A stretch of 64,000 nt of DNA from Thiocapsa roseopersicina (GCF_900106925.1 NZ_FNNZ01000009.1:1-64000), one strand, 5' to 3'. Positions 45,241-54,989 are shown, counted from the stretch's first letter. Notes: generated by a model not told the origin, from the sequence alone. Made by a program: numbers and translations.

Positions 45241-45666
45241 ATGAATCACCGCAACCTCATGCAGGCCCTCCTGCTCCTGAGCATCGGCACCTTCACGGGT
45301 ATCGGCAGCGCTCAGGAGATCAAGCTCGAGCTCAACAAGATGGAGCCCCAGCCCGAGACGAAGGCCTGTCGCGCCTACCTGGTCTTCGACAACAGCGCCG
45401 GACCGGCGATCGAGGCCCTGCAGCTGGACCTGATCCTGTTCGACCAAGCAGGCGTGATTGTCCGACGCCTGGCGGTCGACACCGCACCTTTGCGGGCGGC
45501 CAAGACAACCGTGAAGCTGTTCGATATCCCGGTTCTCGACTGCGCCGACATCCGCCGGATCCTGATCAACGAGGTCCTCGAATGTCGCGACGCCGAGGGC
45601 CCGCAGACCGATTGCATCGAGCGCCTGACACTGTCGACGCGCGCCGAGACGCAATTGGTGAAGTGA
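45241..45666 (+). CDS. Exported protein preceding an ExbBD-TonB system
   Basis: Protein of 141 residues with a signal peptide (NLMQALLLLSIGTFTGIGSA) and a compact beta-rich domain: IKLELNKMEPQPETKACRAY, LVFDNSAGPAIEALQLDLIL, FDQAGVIVRRLAVDTAPLRA, KLFDIPVLDCADIRRILINE, with four cysteines. I remember small proteins of this type upstream of ExbB/ExbD/TonB gene sets annotated only as hypothetical. It probably works in the periplasm with that system. The start at 45241 is chosen for the signal peptide. Confidence 0.7.
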   Translation: MNHRNLMQALLLLSIGTFTGIGSAQEIKLELNKMEPQPETKACRAYLVFDNSAGPAIEALQLDLILFDQAGVIVRRLAVDTAPLRAAKTTVKLFDIPVLDCADIRRILINEVLECRDAEGPQTDCIERLTLSTRAETQLVK

Positions 45667-45736
45667 TCGATGACGCCGCACCGCGCCGAGGCCAGCGCCG
45701 CGGCCAACACCGAAGCCAACACCGAAGAGTGACCCG

Positions 45737-46546
45737 ATGCCTGAAACCCTGACTGCCGCCGCACTCGCTCCGCTGACCGCAGCGGCGGCCGAGGTGTCGG
45801 ATCCGTTGACGACAGCGTCATCCTGGCTCGGCATGATCATGCCGTCCCCGATCGCAACCGCCATCCCCGAGCCCCTGCGCGCCCTACTCGACGCCGGCGG
45901 ACCGGTGATGCTGATCCTGGCGGCGATGTCGGTCCTCGCCCTGACCATCGTCCTGATCAAGCTCTGGCAGTTTGCCCGCTTGCGCAACGGCGGCGCCGAG
46001 TCCATCGAGCCCGCTCTGCACGACTGGCAGGCCGGTCGACGTCGCGAGGCGGTCGAGCGGCTCGCGGACGCACGCAATCCGCTCGCCGAGGTGGTTCGGA
46101 CCGCCATGCTCGGGAGTCTCCACGCGAACGATCCGGCGGCGCTGCGCGAAGAGGTCGAACGCCGGGCCCAGAGGCTGCTGACGGCCTTGCGCAGCCATCT
46201 GCGCGGGCTAGAGGTGATCGCGAGCCTCAGTCCGCTACTCGGTCTGCTGGGGACCGTGATCGGGATGATCGACGCCTTCCGCGCCCTGGAGGCGGCGGGC
46301 AATCAGGTCGACCCGTCAGTGCTCTCAGGCGGGATCTGGGTCGCCCTGCTGACCACGGCCGCGGGGCTGTCGGTCGCCATCCCGAGCGTCGTCGCGCTGA
46401 ATTGGCTTGAACGTCTCCTCGAGGGTGTGACCCGTCGCTTGGAGGATCAGGTGACCCGCGTGTTCACCGGCGGGCTTCGGCTCGAAGAACCTGTCGAGGC
46501 GCCACAACGGCCGGCAGCGACGCAGAGGATCCCCGATGCGCTTTGA
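45737..46546 (+). CDS. exbB: MotA/TolQ/ExbB-family proton channel protein
   Basis: Protein of 269 residues with three membrane segments: VMLILAAMSVLALTIVLIKL, SLSPLLGLLGTVIGMIDAFR (the conserved ExbB/TolQ motif with the TVIGM Thr) and GGIWVALLTTAAGLSVAIPS. It forms the proton channel with ExbD and energises TonB. The first about 45 residues are an Ala-rich extension. It overlaps the next ExbD start by 11 bp, so it is co-translated. Confidence 0.88.
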   Translation: MPETLTAAALAPLTAAAAEVSDPLTTASSWLGMIMPSPIATAIPEPLRALLDAGGPVMLILAAMSVLALTIVLIKLWQFARLRNGGAESIEPALHDWQAGRRREAVERLADARNPLAEVVRTAMLGSLHANDPAALREEVERRAQRLLTALRSHLRGLEVIASLSPLLGLLGTVIGMIDAFRALEAAGNQVDPSVLSGGIWVALLTTAAGLSVAIPSVVALNWLERLLEGVTRRLEDQVTRVFTGGLRLEEPVEAPQRPAATQRIPDAL

Positions 46547-46925
46547 CTCGCCCGGGCCGCATCGTCGACTGATCGGCTTGACGCCTTTGATCGACGTGGT
46601 CTTTATCCTGCTGGTCTTCTTCATGCTCGCCTCCAGCCTGATCAAATGGCAGGCTGTGGAGATGGGCGAGCCGGCCTCGGCGAGCGCCGGGACCCCGGTG
46701 GTCGGGTCTTGGCTGGTGCGCGTGCAGCCCGAGGGTCTGGATCTCAACGCCGAGGCGATCGCCACCGCCGAGCTCGCCGAACGGGTCGCGGCCCGGATCG
46801 GCGAAGACCCGGCGCAGCGCATCCTGGTTCAACCGGCGCCGGGCGTCAGCCTGCAGCGCCTGGTCGACGTCTTGGACCTCCTGCGCGAGGCCGAGGCGAC
46901 GAACCTGACCCTTTTGCGCCTCTGA
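46536..46925 (+). CDS. exbD: ExbD/TolR-family protein (first copy)
   Basis: Protein of 129 residues with a cytoplasmic N-terminus, one helix (LTPLIDVVFILLVFFMLASS, with the proton-conducting Asp) and a periplasmic domain. Classic ExbD. It overlaps exbB at its start and is followed 6 bp later by a second ExbD-type gene. Confidence 0.88.
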   Translation: MRFDSPGPHRRLIGLTPLIDVVFILLVFFMLASSLIKWQAVEMGEPASASAGTPVVGSWLVRVQPEGLDLNAEAIATAELAERVAARIGEDPAQRILVQPAPGVSLQRLVDVLDLLREAEATNLTLLRL

Positions 46926-46931
46926 ATCGCC

Positions 46932-47336
46932 ATGAGATTGAAACGCTCCAAGCCGGCAGCCGACAGCGAAGCCAATCTGATTCCGCTCATCAATGTCGTC
47001 TTTTTGCTGTTGATCTTCTTTATGTTGGCCGGCCAACTCGCCCCGACCGAGTCGATTGCCCTGGCCCCTCCGCGCTCGGACAGCCCGCAGAGCGCACGAG
47101 CAGCGCCGCTTGTCTTGCTGATCGACCGAACGGGACGGATGAGCCTCGACGACGAGTTGCTCGACGACACGACCCTCACGGAGAGAGTCGCCGAAAAACT
47201 CGCGGAGAGCCTTCCGCACGTTCAGATCAAGGCGGACGCGACCCTCGAAGCACTTCGCTTGGTCGATCTGCTCAAGCAGTTGCGCGCGGCAGGGGTCGAA
47301 GACATCGACCTCTTGACCTTGGCGCGAGATGAATGA
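46932..47336 (+). CDS. exbD: ExbD/TolR-family protein (second copy)
   Basis: Protein of 134 residues with the same layout as the first copy (LIPLINVVFLLLIFFMLAGQ) but with Asn at the position where the first copy has the helix Asp. It may therefore be a non-conducting partner of the first ExbD. Two adjacent ExbDs are common in proteobacterial TonB systems. The stop overlaps the start of the TonB gene. Confidence 0.85.
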   Translation: MRLKRSKPAADSEANLIPLINVVFLLLIFFMLAGQLAPTESIALAPPRSDSPQSARAAPLVLLIDRTGRMSLDDELLDDTTLTERVAEKLAESLPHVQIKADATLEALRLVDLLKQLRAAGVEDIDLLTLARDE

Positions 47337-48204
47337 GCCTGGAATGATGGAGCCTCGACGCTATCAGTGGGTGCTCGCGCTCCTCTTCGCCCTCGCCGCC
47401 CATCTCGTCCTCGCGAAGCTGCTCGAGCCGCCGGCTCCGATCGAGCTGGACGATCCCGGCATCCGCATCTCGCTCGGAGGGGCCGGACCTGCCGGCGACG
47501 GCGCTGCGGGCGCGGTCGAATCCATTGCAGCCGAGGTGGTCCCGGCGGCGACCTCGGAGGCGACCGCGATCCAGGCCGTCAGCGCCCCCGCCATCGCCCC
47601 CACACTCGCGACGGCCACCGAGACCATCCGGGCCGCCGAGCCCGCACCGCCGGCGCCGATCACTGCCGTGGAGCCCGTGCGTCCGAAGCCGAAGGCCGAT
47701 CCGGTCCGCAGCCGCGAGACGCCGCCGCCACGGACCGCTCGGGCCGCGCCCAAGCCCAAACCCGAGACGGGTTCGAAGACGACGAAACCCCGATCGACCT
47801 CAGCCAAGACAGCATCCGTCGATGCGAACACCGGCGGAAAACCAGGCGCAGGCGGCAAAGGTGCCGCGGCCGGAGCGGAGGGCGGCGGAACGGCCGGAAA
47901 GGGCGACGGGGGCAAGTCCAAAGACCGTTACTACACCGAGCTCGCGGCCTGGCTGGAGCGTCACAAACGCTACCCCTCCCAGGCCCGGAAGATGCGCCAG
48001 GAAGGCATCGTCAGGGTCCGCTTCGTGATCGACCGCAGCGGAAAGGTTATCTCGCATCGTATCGAGACGAGCTCGGGTCATACCGCGCTCGATCATGCCG
48101 CCTCGGAGCTGCTGCGACGGGCATCCCCCATGCCGGCGATCCCGGCGAGCATGGGCCGGTCCAGGCTCGAGATCGTGGTGCCGATCGCGTACCGATTGCG
48201 TTGA
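47329..48204 (+). CDS. tonB: TonB-family energy transducer
   Basis: Protein of 291 residues: an N-terminal helix with His (WVLALLFALAAHLVLAKLL), a long Ala/Pro/Lys-rich periplasmic spacer and a Gly-rich stretch. The C-terminal TonB domain follows from about residue 200 (YPSQARKMRQEGIVRVRFVI, SSGHTALDHAASELLRRASP, IVVPIAYRL). It couples the proton gradient to outer-membrane transporters. The starts at 47329 and 47344 are both possible; the first overlaps the exbD stop. No TonB-dependent receptor is in this window. Confidence 0.86.
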   Translation: MNEPGMMEPRRYQWVLALLFALAAHLVLAKLLEPPAPIELDDPGIRISLGGAGPAGDGAAGAVESIAAEVVPAATSEATAIQAVSAPAIAPTLATATETIRAAEPAPPAPITAVEPVRPKPKADPVRSRETPPPRTARAAPKPKPETGSKTTKPRSTSAKTASVDANTGGKPGAGGKGAAAGAEGGGTAGKGDGGKSKDRYYTELAAWLERHKRYPSQARKMRQEGIVRVRFVIDRSGKVISHRIETSSGHTALDHAASELLRRASPMPAIPASMGRSRLEIVVPIAYRLR

Positions 48205-48309
48205 CAAGCCTCGGCGAGGCGACCATTCCAGCGCAGCTCGGGCAATCCCGTTGGACGTCTCGCGCGCTTTGGACATAAGCTTTCCGCTCCGCCCGCCGAT
48301 TCGCCAGCC

Positions 48310-49899
48310 ATGAGCCTAAACACAGTCTCCGTCGCCGACGAGATGAGCCAAGACCCTGAGGTCGCCGATCTCTCGGCGGAGGGTCCGAGGCAGTCACGGT
48401 GGTCCGTTATCCTTGGGTCTTGTCTCGTGCTCGTCGCTCTTCTGGCACCGGCCCTTGCCCGGACCACCTGCGAGCCGGGCCAGGCGCTCACCCTCCTGCA
48501 CTTCAACGACATCCACGGGCAGCTCGAGCCTTACGAAGACCCGCGCGACGGGACCGAGCGCGGCGGCATCGCCCGCCTCGCCGCAACCGTTGCCGAGGTT
48601 CGGGCGGAGGATCCGAGCCGACCGGTGGTCCTGTTGTTCGCGGGCGACCTCCTGCAAGGGACACTGACCTCCAGCCTCTTCCTGGGCGTGCCAGACGTCG
48701 TCCTGCTCGGACGCATGGGCGTCGACGCCGCGGTCATGGGGAATCACGAGCTGGACTACGGCCAAGAGGTCTTTCGCCGCTTGACCGAAGAGGCCGCATT
48801 CCCTTTCCTGAGCGCCAATGTGGCGTCCGACCCGGAGCCCTTGCCCGTGCTCTCTTCGGTCGTGATCGAGCGGCCGGATGCGCCCAAGGTCGCGGTCCTG
48901 GGACTCACGACACCGGAGCTGACCACCGCGACCCATCCGCGCAACATCGAGGGCATCGGCGTAGAGGAGCCGACCGCTGTCGCCCGACGCCTTGTGCCGG
49001 CGCTTCGCGACGAGGCCGACCTGGTGGTGGTGCTCTCGCACCTGGGGATTTCAGCCGATCGCCGGCTGGCCGAATCCGTGCACGGCATCGACCTGATCGT
49101 CGGCGGCCACAACCACAACCTCTACGCACAGCCGGTGTTTGTGGAGAATGTCCCCATCGTCCAGGCCGGAGAGCGCGGCGGCTGGCTGGGACGCATGGAT
49201 TTGCGCTGCCGCGAGGGCCGACTGACGGGAACCGACTACGCACTGATCCCGATCGATGCCGTGAGCCCCGAGGATGCGGAGATCGCCGATGAGGTCCGGC
49301 GCATCACGCTGGACGCCGAGCTGGAGCTGAATACCGAGGTCGGCTTCAGCACGCAGGAGCTCAGCGCCTGGCGCGAGCTGATTCGCCGCGAAGAGGCCCC
49401 CTTCGGAAACTTCGTGACCGATTTGGCGCGAGAAATCACCTTGACGGATGTCGCGCTGCTCAACGGCGGCGGCTTTCGGGCCAGCATCCCCGCCGGGCCT
49501 GTCACACTCAAGTCGATCTATGAGGCCTTCCCTTTCCGCAACGAGCTGGTTCTGGGCGATTTGACCGGCGCCCAGCTGCTCGCCGCGCTCGAACGCAGCG
49601 CAGCACTGGACCCGTCGGATAACCCCGGCGGCTTTCTCCAAGTCTCCGGGGTGCGCTACACGATCGCGGACGGGCGGCTTGCGAGCGCCACCGTCGGCGA
49701 CCTCCCCATCGACCCTGCCCGCCGTTATCGGATCGTGACCTCCGACTTTCTCGCGGCCGGCGGAGACGGCTATGCCATGCTCGAGGAGATGACCGATCCC
49801 GTCATGACCGGGCGCCTGATCTCGGACATGGTCATCGAGGGTTTCCGCACGGAAAGCCCGGTGAGCGTCGCGACCGACGGGCGAATCCTGCGACGCTGA
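48310..49899 (+). CDS. Secreted 5'-nucleotidase/UshA-family metallophosphoesterase
   Basis: Protein of 529 residues with a signal/anchor (ILGSCLVLVALLAPALA), a calcineurin-like phosphoesterase domain (LLHFNDIHGQLEPYED, LLFAGDLLQGT, VMGNHELDYG, LSHLG, GGHNHNL) and a C-terminal 5'-nucleotidase domain (ALLNGGGFRASIPAGPVTLK, LLAALERSA). It hydrolyses nucleotides or related phosphate esters in the periplasm. It is a single gene downstream of the TonB system. The ATG at 48310 is the first in frame, and the true start may be about 30 codons later. Confidence 0.86.
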   Translation: MSLNTVSVADEMSQDPEVADLSAEGPRQSRWSVILGSCLVLVALLAPALARTTCEPGQALTLLHFNDIHGQLEPYEDPRDGTERGGIARLAATVAEVRAEDPSRPVVLLFAGDLLQGTLTSSLFLGVPDVVLLGRMGVDAAVMGNHELDYGQEVFRRLTEEAAFPFLSANVASDPEPLPVLSSVVIERPDAPKVAVLGLTTPELTTATHPRNIEGIGVEEPTAVARRLVPALRDEADLVVVLSHLGISADRRLAESVHGIDLIVGGHNHNLYAQPVFVENVPIVQAGERGGWLGRMDLRCREGRLTGTDYALIPIDAVSPEDAEIADEVRRITLDAELELNTEVGFSTQELSAWRELIRREEAPFGNFVTDLAREITLTDVALLNGGGFRASIPAGPVTLKSIYEAFPFRNELVLGDLTGAQLLAALERSAALDPSDNPGGFLQVSGVRYTIADGRLASATVGDLPIDPARRYRIVTSDFLAAGGDGYAMLEEMTDPVMTGRLISDMVIEGFRTESPVSVATDGRILRR

Positions 49900-50308
49900 A
49901 TCTCGGCTCGCCCCGCAGCACCCCTCGCCAACCTTTTTCGTCGTCCCCGTCAAGGCCGACGCCTGCCATTCGGCGACGTCGGCGTGTCCATCGCCGTGCA
50001 CGGAACGGCATCGCCTGCTTCCCTCGGAGCTTCGCCTGGGCCGGCATCGCGCGATCTCGTCAATGTGACCGACCGCACACTTTCCTGCCCATGACACCCC
50101 CTTCAACCGCGTTCTGCTGCCTACATCGCAGATCTGTCTCACCGCAATTGGTTAACTCGGCACATAGGGATCCGGAGACGCAGATGCGCGCGATCGGGGA
50201 CGAGCCATTCGACTCGGCTCCCGAGCCCTCAAAGCCCCTCCGGGCAACGCTGAGCACAGAGTGATTCCGAGGACAGGTCTCGTCACTCGTACAGAAACGG
50301 TGAACGCC
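49900..50308. other. Intergenic space, no feature recognised
   Basis: 409 bp between the nucleotidase and the fibronectin-domain gene. No convincing reading frame, known riboswitch or repeat was recognised. The last about 100 bases are the likely promoter/leader of the downstream gene, and contain a short GGCTCG/CGAGCC-type pairing near 50200-50228. Confidence 0.4.
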
Positions 50309-52120
50309 ATGCTGCACACTCGGACGCTCCAAGATCACCTTCGGACCGACATTCAACTCGGTTTCACTCTGTTGGTGCAGCTGTTCTTCCTGCTCCTGTT
50401 GTCATCGGCAAGCGGCATGTCCGAGGCAGCGACAGCGGGCGAGGTCCGACTCGCGTGGAATGCAGTGAACGACAGCCGAGTGGCTCGCTATGAACTGCAC
50501 TACGGGACCGCCAGTAAAACCTACAACTCGAAGGTCCAAGTCACGACGGCTTCAGCCACCGTCTCCGGTCTGACGGGCGGCTCGAAATACTTCTTCGCGA
50601 CGCGTGCGTGCACGAGCGACGGAGCACTCTGCAGCACCTTCTCCAACGAGGTGAATGTCAGTATTCCGGCGACCGCCCAGTTGACGCCGGCATTGACTAC
50701 CCCGAGCGGCACGGCAAACCTGACGGCAGAGGGTGCGACCGACTGGGTCCATTGGGGCATCGACAAGCCCGCGAGCATCAGCCGCAAGGCAAGTGCAGCA
50801 ACGCCGATCGGGGCCTTGACAACGATCGGCGGAACTTCATCGCGCTTCGCCAACACGGCCCGTTTGGCGTACAGCTGGACCAACGGAACGCCCAAGGCCA
50901 GTGCAACGACCCGAGCAGGTCTCTACATCAGCGGCCTAAACAAGGGGTACGAGCTGCGTGTGCCGGCGGATACGAGCGCACGGACCCTGACCCTCTACCT
51001 CGGCGGCTTCAAGACGCGCGGGCGGATCGAGGTTCGCCTCAGCGACAACAGCGCACCGGCGTACACCAAAACGGTCGAGAATCTCAATGCCGCATTCGAT
51101 CGGCGCCTCGCCCTGAACTATCGGGCCGCCAGTGCAGGCCAGACCCTGATCGTGCGCTACACCCAGGCCATCAGCGGCGGCAACGTCTCCATCCAAGCGG
51201 CAACCCTGCGAAACAGCGCAACAACAGCCACGGCTTCTATTAAGACCATGGCCGAAGAGCAGAACACGTCAACCGCAAGCGCCGGCGTTCCATCTGACCC
51301 GAGTACGGCTGCAAACGTGGTCGCGGCGACGGGCCCGGCGATCGAGATCGGCGAGGTGGAGATCAATCAGGAATGGCAGCGTGTCGAGCTCCGGCGCGAA
51401 CTCAAAGACCCGGTTGTCGTAGTCAAGGCGTTGAGCAGTTACGACGCCGAGCCGGCGATCGTCCGGGTCGACGCGATCGACTCCAGAGGCTTCTCGATCC
51501 GCGTGCAGGAGTGGGACTCTCTCGACGGCGCGCATGACTTGGAGACCATTTCTTATCTCGTGATGGAGCGCGGACGTCATCAACTCGCCAACGGGGCGTG
51601 GGTCGAGGCCGGCTCGCTGGTCACGGGCACGACGCTGGCATTCCAACGTCATCTCTTCAGCGCCCCCTTTGAAGACGCCCCGGTGGTCTTCGCCACCGTC
51701 GCCAGCTTCAACGAGAGCGACGCCGTCACGGCACGACTGCACGCCATCGAGACCGACGGGTTCGACGTCGGGTTGCGCGAGCAGGAGGCCAATGTGCAAC
51801 AGCATCTGCCCGAACGTGTCGACTTCATCGCCTGGGAGGCATCCTCGGGTGTCGTCGACGGGCTGAGATACGAGGTCGGCCGCACCGGTCGCAAGGTCGA
51901 CCACAAGGCATACAACCTGGTCTACCAAACCGCCTTCGTGCAGCCTCCGGTACTCGTCGCCGACATGCAAACGACCCATGGCGACGACACGGCGGCCCTG
52001 CGGTGGCAGAATTTGAACGTCGAGTCGGTGGACCTGCGAGTGCAGGAAGAGCAGTCGCGTGATCGGGAGACGACGCACGTGCTCGAGGATGTCGGGTACT
52101 TCATCGCCGACGTCGAATAG
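50309..52120 (+). CDS. Secreted protein with a fibronectin type III domain and H-lectin-like repeats
   Basis: Protein of 603 residues. It has a signal sequence (FTLLVQLFFLLLLSSASGMS) and a fibronectin type III domain at about 45-125 (VRLAWNAVNDSRVARYELHY, TVSGLTGGSKYFFATRA). A beta-rich region with repeated Thr/Ser/Ala follows (about 130-310). Then come three repeats of about 85 residues (from about 350) with the pattern FSAPFEDAPVVFATV...RLHAIETDGFDVGLREQE...FIAWE, which resembles the H-type lectin fold. Likely a surface or secreted binding/adhesion protein. A GTG at 50300 is an alternative start. A UUCG hairpin terminator follows. Confidence 0.7.
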   Translation: MLHTRTLQDHLRTDIQLGFTLLVQLFFLLLLSSASGMSEAATAGEVRLAWNAVNDSRVARYELHYGTASKTYNSKVQVTTASATVSGLTGGSKYFFATRACTSDGALCSTFSNEVNVSIPATAQLTPALTTPSGTANLTAEGATDWVHWGIDKPASISRKASAATPIGALTTIGGTSSRFANTARLAYSWTNGTPKASATTRAGLYISGLNKGYELRVPADTSARTLTLYLGGFKTRGRIEVRLSDNSAPAYTKTVENLNAAFDRRLALNYRAASAGQTLIVRYTQAISGGNVSIQAATLRNSATTATASIKTMAEEQNTSTASAGVPSDPSTAANVVAATGPAIEIGEVEINQEWQRVELRRELKDPVVVVKALSSYDAEPAIVRVDAIDSRGFSIRVQEWDSLDGAHDLETISYLVMERGRHQLANGAWVEAGSLVTGTTLAFQRHLFSAPFEDAPVVFATVASFNESDAVTARLHAIETDGFDVGLREQEANVQQHLPERVDFIAWEASSGVVDGLRYEVGRTGRKVDHKAYNLVYQTAFVQPPVLVADMQTTHGDDTAALRWQNLNVESVDLRVQEEQSRDRETTHVLEDVGYFIADVE

Positions 52121-52144
52121 GACTCGAACCGGGCCGTGTCCGAT

Positions 52145-52174
52145 GCCGCAGCGCCTCTTCGGAGGCGCTGCGGC
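52145..52174. terminator. UUCG-loop terminator hairpin between convergent genes
   Basis: GCCGCAGCGCCTC (52145-52157), loop TTCG, GAGGCGCTGCGGC (52162-52174): a perfect 13-bp stem with a very stable tetraloop, followed by TTCTCGTT. It lies between two genes that end towards each other and probably terminates both. Confidence 0.75.
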
Positions 52175-52180
52175 TTCTCG

Positions 52181-53137
52181 TTATGCGAACGCGGCGCGGA
52201 ACCGATCCAGGAAGGAGTCGTATTCCGCCTCGGGGAGCAGGTTGATCCCCGCCGCCGCCTTGCGTCCGCCGCCGCTCGGAAAACTGCGACAGAGCACATC
52301 CGCGCCGTCCGGGCGCGCGAGCGGCGCGCGGACACTGACGAGAAATCCGCCCGCGGGCAACAGGGTCAGCATGGCGTGAGCCTGCTCGGGCGCCTGCTGG
52401 GCCAGCTCGTTGGCGAAAACGCCGCTGGCACGGCGCGCCCAAGGCTCGGCCGGGAGGATGAAGAGACGGTGCCGCTCGCTCTCGAACGCGGGGGCGACGG
52501 CGCGCGCTCGGGCCATGTCGTCGGCATAGCCGTCGCGCAGGGCGGCAAACGTCCGATCCTCGACGATAAAGGTCAAGGGATCGGCATAGGGCTGCAAGCT
52601 GCGGAACAGCACGTCCGGGGCAAACAAGAGGTCCTCGACCGTCTCGCCGTAACCGTTGTAGTTGAGAAAGATGCCGAGATCGCGCAGCAGCCCGAGCTCG
52701 CCTTCGGTCAGGCCCAAGGGCTCGGCGGCGCGTCGGGCGGACGTGTCGAAGTTGTCACCGAAGGTCCCGACCACGGCCCATGCGCGTTGCGCGCCCTGAA
52801 GATAGTCGTCGACCAGCAGACTGGTCCCCTTGTCGGGCAGCGTCTCGATGTGGACATCCAGCGCCGGGTGGGCCGGGATCTCGCCGGCGAAGTGGTGATC
52901 GAAATAGCGGATGCGCGCACCCTGCCCCAGCAAACGCTCGACCGCACGGCGATTCTTGTCGAACGAGATATCGAGCGCGGTGACTTGGTCGCCCTCGACC
53001 GCGTCGACCCGCTCGAGCAGGTCGATATCGCGTTTCACACCGGTGACCAGGATGCTCTCGATCGGCTCGGCCAGGCGCAGTTGCTGCAGGGCACAGAGAC
53101 CGTCGGCATCGCCGTTGAAAACATCGTAATGACTCAT
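52181..53137 (-). CDS. DHH-superfamily phosphoesterase
   Basis: Protein of 318 residues: HYDVFNGDADGLCALQQLRL (DxDG metal motif), TALDISFDKN, IRYFDHHFAG (DHH motif) and a C-terminal Gly-rich DHHA1-like end (RSFPSGGGRKAAAGINLLPE). Members hydrolyse phosphodiesters or polyphosphates such as oligonucleotides or cyclic dinucleotides; the substrate here is unknown. The start at 53137 begins MSHYDVFNGDADG. It is divergent from ndk across a 290-bp gap with no visible gene. Confidence 0.82.
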   Translation of the reverse strand: MSHYDVFNGDADGLCALQQLRLAEPIESILVTGVKRDIDLLERVDAVEGDQVTALDISFDKNRRAVERLLGQGARIRYFDHHFAGEIPAHPALDVHIETLPDKGTSLLVDDYLQGAQRAWAVVGTFGDNFDTSARRAAEPLGLTEGELGLLRDLGIFLNYNGYGETVEDLLFAPDVLFRSLQPYADPLTFIVEDRTFAALRDGYADDMARARAVAPAFESERHRLFILPAEPWARRASGVFANELAQQAPEQAHAMLTLLPAGGFLVSVRAPLARPDGADVLCRSFPSGGGRKAAAGINLLPEAEYDSFLDRFRAAFA

Positions 53138-53427
53138 CTGGAAAACCGTTTGCGTGCAGAAGGATGTCGGCCGATTATCCGCCGAACCGCCCGGCCGGTC
53201 CAAATCCGCATCCCCTCTCGCCGATGCCCGACGACGCCGTTCACGCCGGACATGGTCTAGCCGGCGTTGCTCGAGGCGTTCGCGATCGGTAGACTTCGTA
53301 ATCCACTCAAGTCTCCGACGGGGACGGGCCGCTTGGCGAGCCGACGGGCAGATTGCCCCGAGAACCCCAGCTCGCGATTCCGGCGATCCGACCCAACCTC
53401 TTTACGCATCCTCTATTTGGAACCACC

Positions 53428-53856
53428 ATGGCCATCGAGCAGACCCTGTCCATCATCAAGCCCAACGCGGTGGCGAAGAACGCCATCGGCGCCATCCTGA
53501 GCCGTTTCGAAGCCGCCGGGCTGCAAATCGTCGCCGCGCGGATGCTCCACATGAGCAAGGAGCAGGCTTCGGCCTTTTACGGTATTCACCAAGGCAAGCC
53601 CTTCTTCGACGAACTGGTCGCGTTCATGACCTCCGGTCCGGTGATGGTCCAGGTGCTCGAAGGCGAAGACGCAGTCGCGAAGAATCGCGACATCATGGGT
53701 GCGACCAACCCGGCCAATGCCGCACCGGGCACCATCCGTGCGGACTTCGCCGATTCATTCACCGAAAACGCAGCGCACGGCTCGGATGCCGCGGATACCG
53801 CGGCCGTCGAGATCGCCTTCTTCTTCCCGGAAGGCGTCTGCCCGCGCACCCGCTGA
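53428..53856 (+). CDS. ndk: Nucleoside diphosphate kinase
   Basis: Protein of 142 residues with the family start [18 protein letters not shown] and active-site His in the [18 protein letters not shown] / ENAAHGSDA region. It transfers phosphate from ATP to other nucleoside diphosphates. First gene of the conserved ndk-rlmN-pilW-rodZ-hisS-yfgM-bamB-der block. Confidence 0.96.
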   Translation: MAIEQTLSIIKPNAVAKNAIGAILSRFEAAGLQIVAARMLHMSKEQASAFYGIHQGKPFFDELVAFMTSGPVMVQVLEGEDAVAKNRDIMGATNPANAAPGTIRADFADSFTENAAHGSDAADTAAVEIAFFFPEGVCPRTR

Positions 53857-53864
53857 GGATCCCC

Positions 53865-54989
53865 GTGACCAACGCCGAGCTCAAGCCCAATCTACTCGAC
53901 CTGGATCTTGCCGACTGCGAGAGACTGGTGCTCGGGCTCGGTTTCAAGGCGTTTCACGGCCGCAGCCTCTTCAAGTGGATCCACAAGCACGGCGTCGTCG
54001 ATTACGACGCCATGACGGACCTGTCCAGGGCGCTGCGCGATGCGCTGCGCGAGACCGTCGAGATCCGCCTGCCGCGCATCATCCACGATCAGCCCTCCGC
54101 GGACGGCACCATCAAGTGGATCATGGAGCTCGAAGACGGCCAGCGCATCGAGACCGTCTTTATCCCGGAAGGACGCCGCACCACCATCTGCGTCTCCTCG
54201 CAGGTGGGTTGCGCGCTCAACTGCTCCTTCTGCGCGACCGCGACACAGGGTTTCAACCGCAACCTGACGGTCGGGGAGATCGCCGGTCAGATCTGGCATG
54301 CGACACGACAGATGGGCTCCGCGCCCTCCAACGTGGTCATGATGGGCATGGGTGAGCCGCTGGCCAACTTCGATGCCGTCGTCAAGGCGATGGACATCAT
54401 GCAGGACGATTTCGCCTACATGATCGCCAAGACGCGCCTCACACTCAGCACCTCGGGTATCGTCCCGAATATTTATCGGCTGCGCGAGGTAAGCGACGTC
54501 TCGCTGGCCGTCTCGCTGCATGCACCCAACGATGCCCTGCGCGACGAGCTGGTCCCGATCAATCGCAAGTACCCGCTCGCCGAGCTGCTGCCGGCCTGCA
54601 AGGCGTACGTGGGCACCGACAAGCGCCGCCGTATCACCTGGGAATACGTGATGCTCGACGGCATCAACGACAGTCTCGCGCATGCCAAACAGATGATCCG
54701 CCTGCTCGAGGGGATTCCGTCGAAGGTCAACCTGATCCCCTTCAACCCCTTCCCCGGAAACCAGTACGGCACCTCGCCGCCCGAGCGCATCGAGGCCTTT
54801 CGTGCACGGCTCGCCGGTGCCGGCATCTTCACCATGACCCGCAAGACACGCGGCGACGAGATCGCGGCTGCCTGCGGACAGCTCGTCGGGCGGGTTGAGG
54901 ATCGCACCCGTCGGCTCGGGCGCTCTGCGGTCGCGATCCCGTTGAGCGACGGGGTCCGGACCGGGAAGGCGGCGACGCCATGGCCATGA
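53865..54989 (+). CDS. rlmN: 23S rRNA (adenine-2503)/tRNA methyltransferase RlmN
   Basis: Protein of 374 residues. Radical-SAM CxxxCxxC at Cys116/120/123 (VGCALNCSFCATATQGFNR), MMGMGEPLANFD, and LAVSLHAPNDALRDEL. The methyl-carrying Cys is expected near the C-terminus (IAAACGQLVG). It methylates A2503 of 23S rRNA. The GTG at 53865 is used as start, with TGAGGA just before it and 8 bp after the ndk stop. The frame is open much further upstream, but that part overlaps ndk. Confidence 0.95.
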   Translation: MTNAELKPNLLDLDLADCERLVLGLGFKAFHGRSLFKWIHKHGVVDYDAMTDLSRALRDALRETVEIRLPRIIHDQPSADGTIKWIMELEDGQRIETVFIPEGRRTTICVSSQVGCALNCSFCATATQGFNRNLTVGEIAGQIWHATRQMGSAPSNVVMMGMGEPLANFDAVVKAMDIMQDDFAYMIAKTRLTLSTSGIVPNIYRLREVSDVSLAVSLHAPNDALRDELVPINRKYPLAELLPACKAYVGTDKRRRITWEYVMLDGINDSLAHAKQMIRLLEGIPSKVNLIPFNPFPGNQYGTSPPERIEAFRARLAGAGIFTMTRKTRGDEIAAACGQLVGRVEDRTRRLGRSAVAIPLSDGVRTGKAATPWP

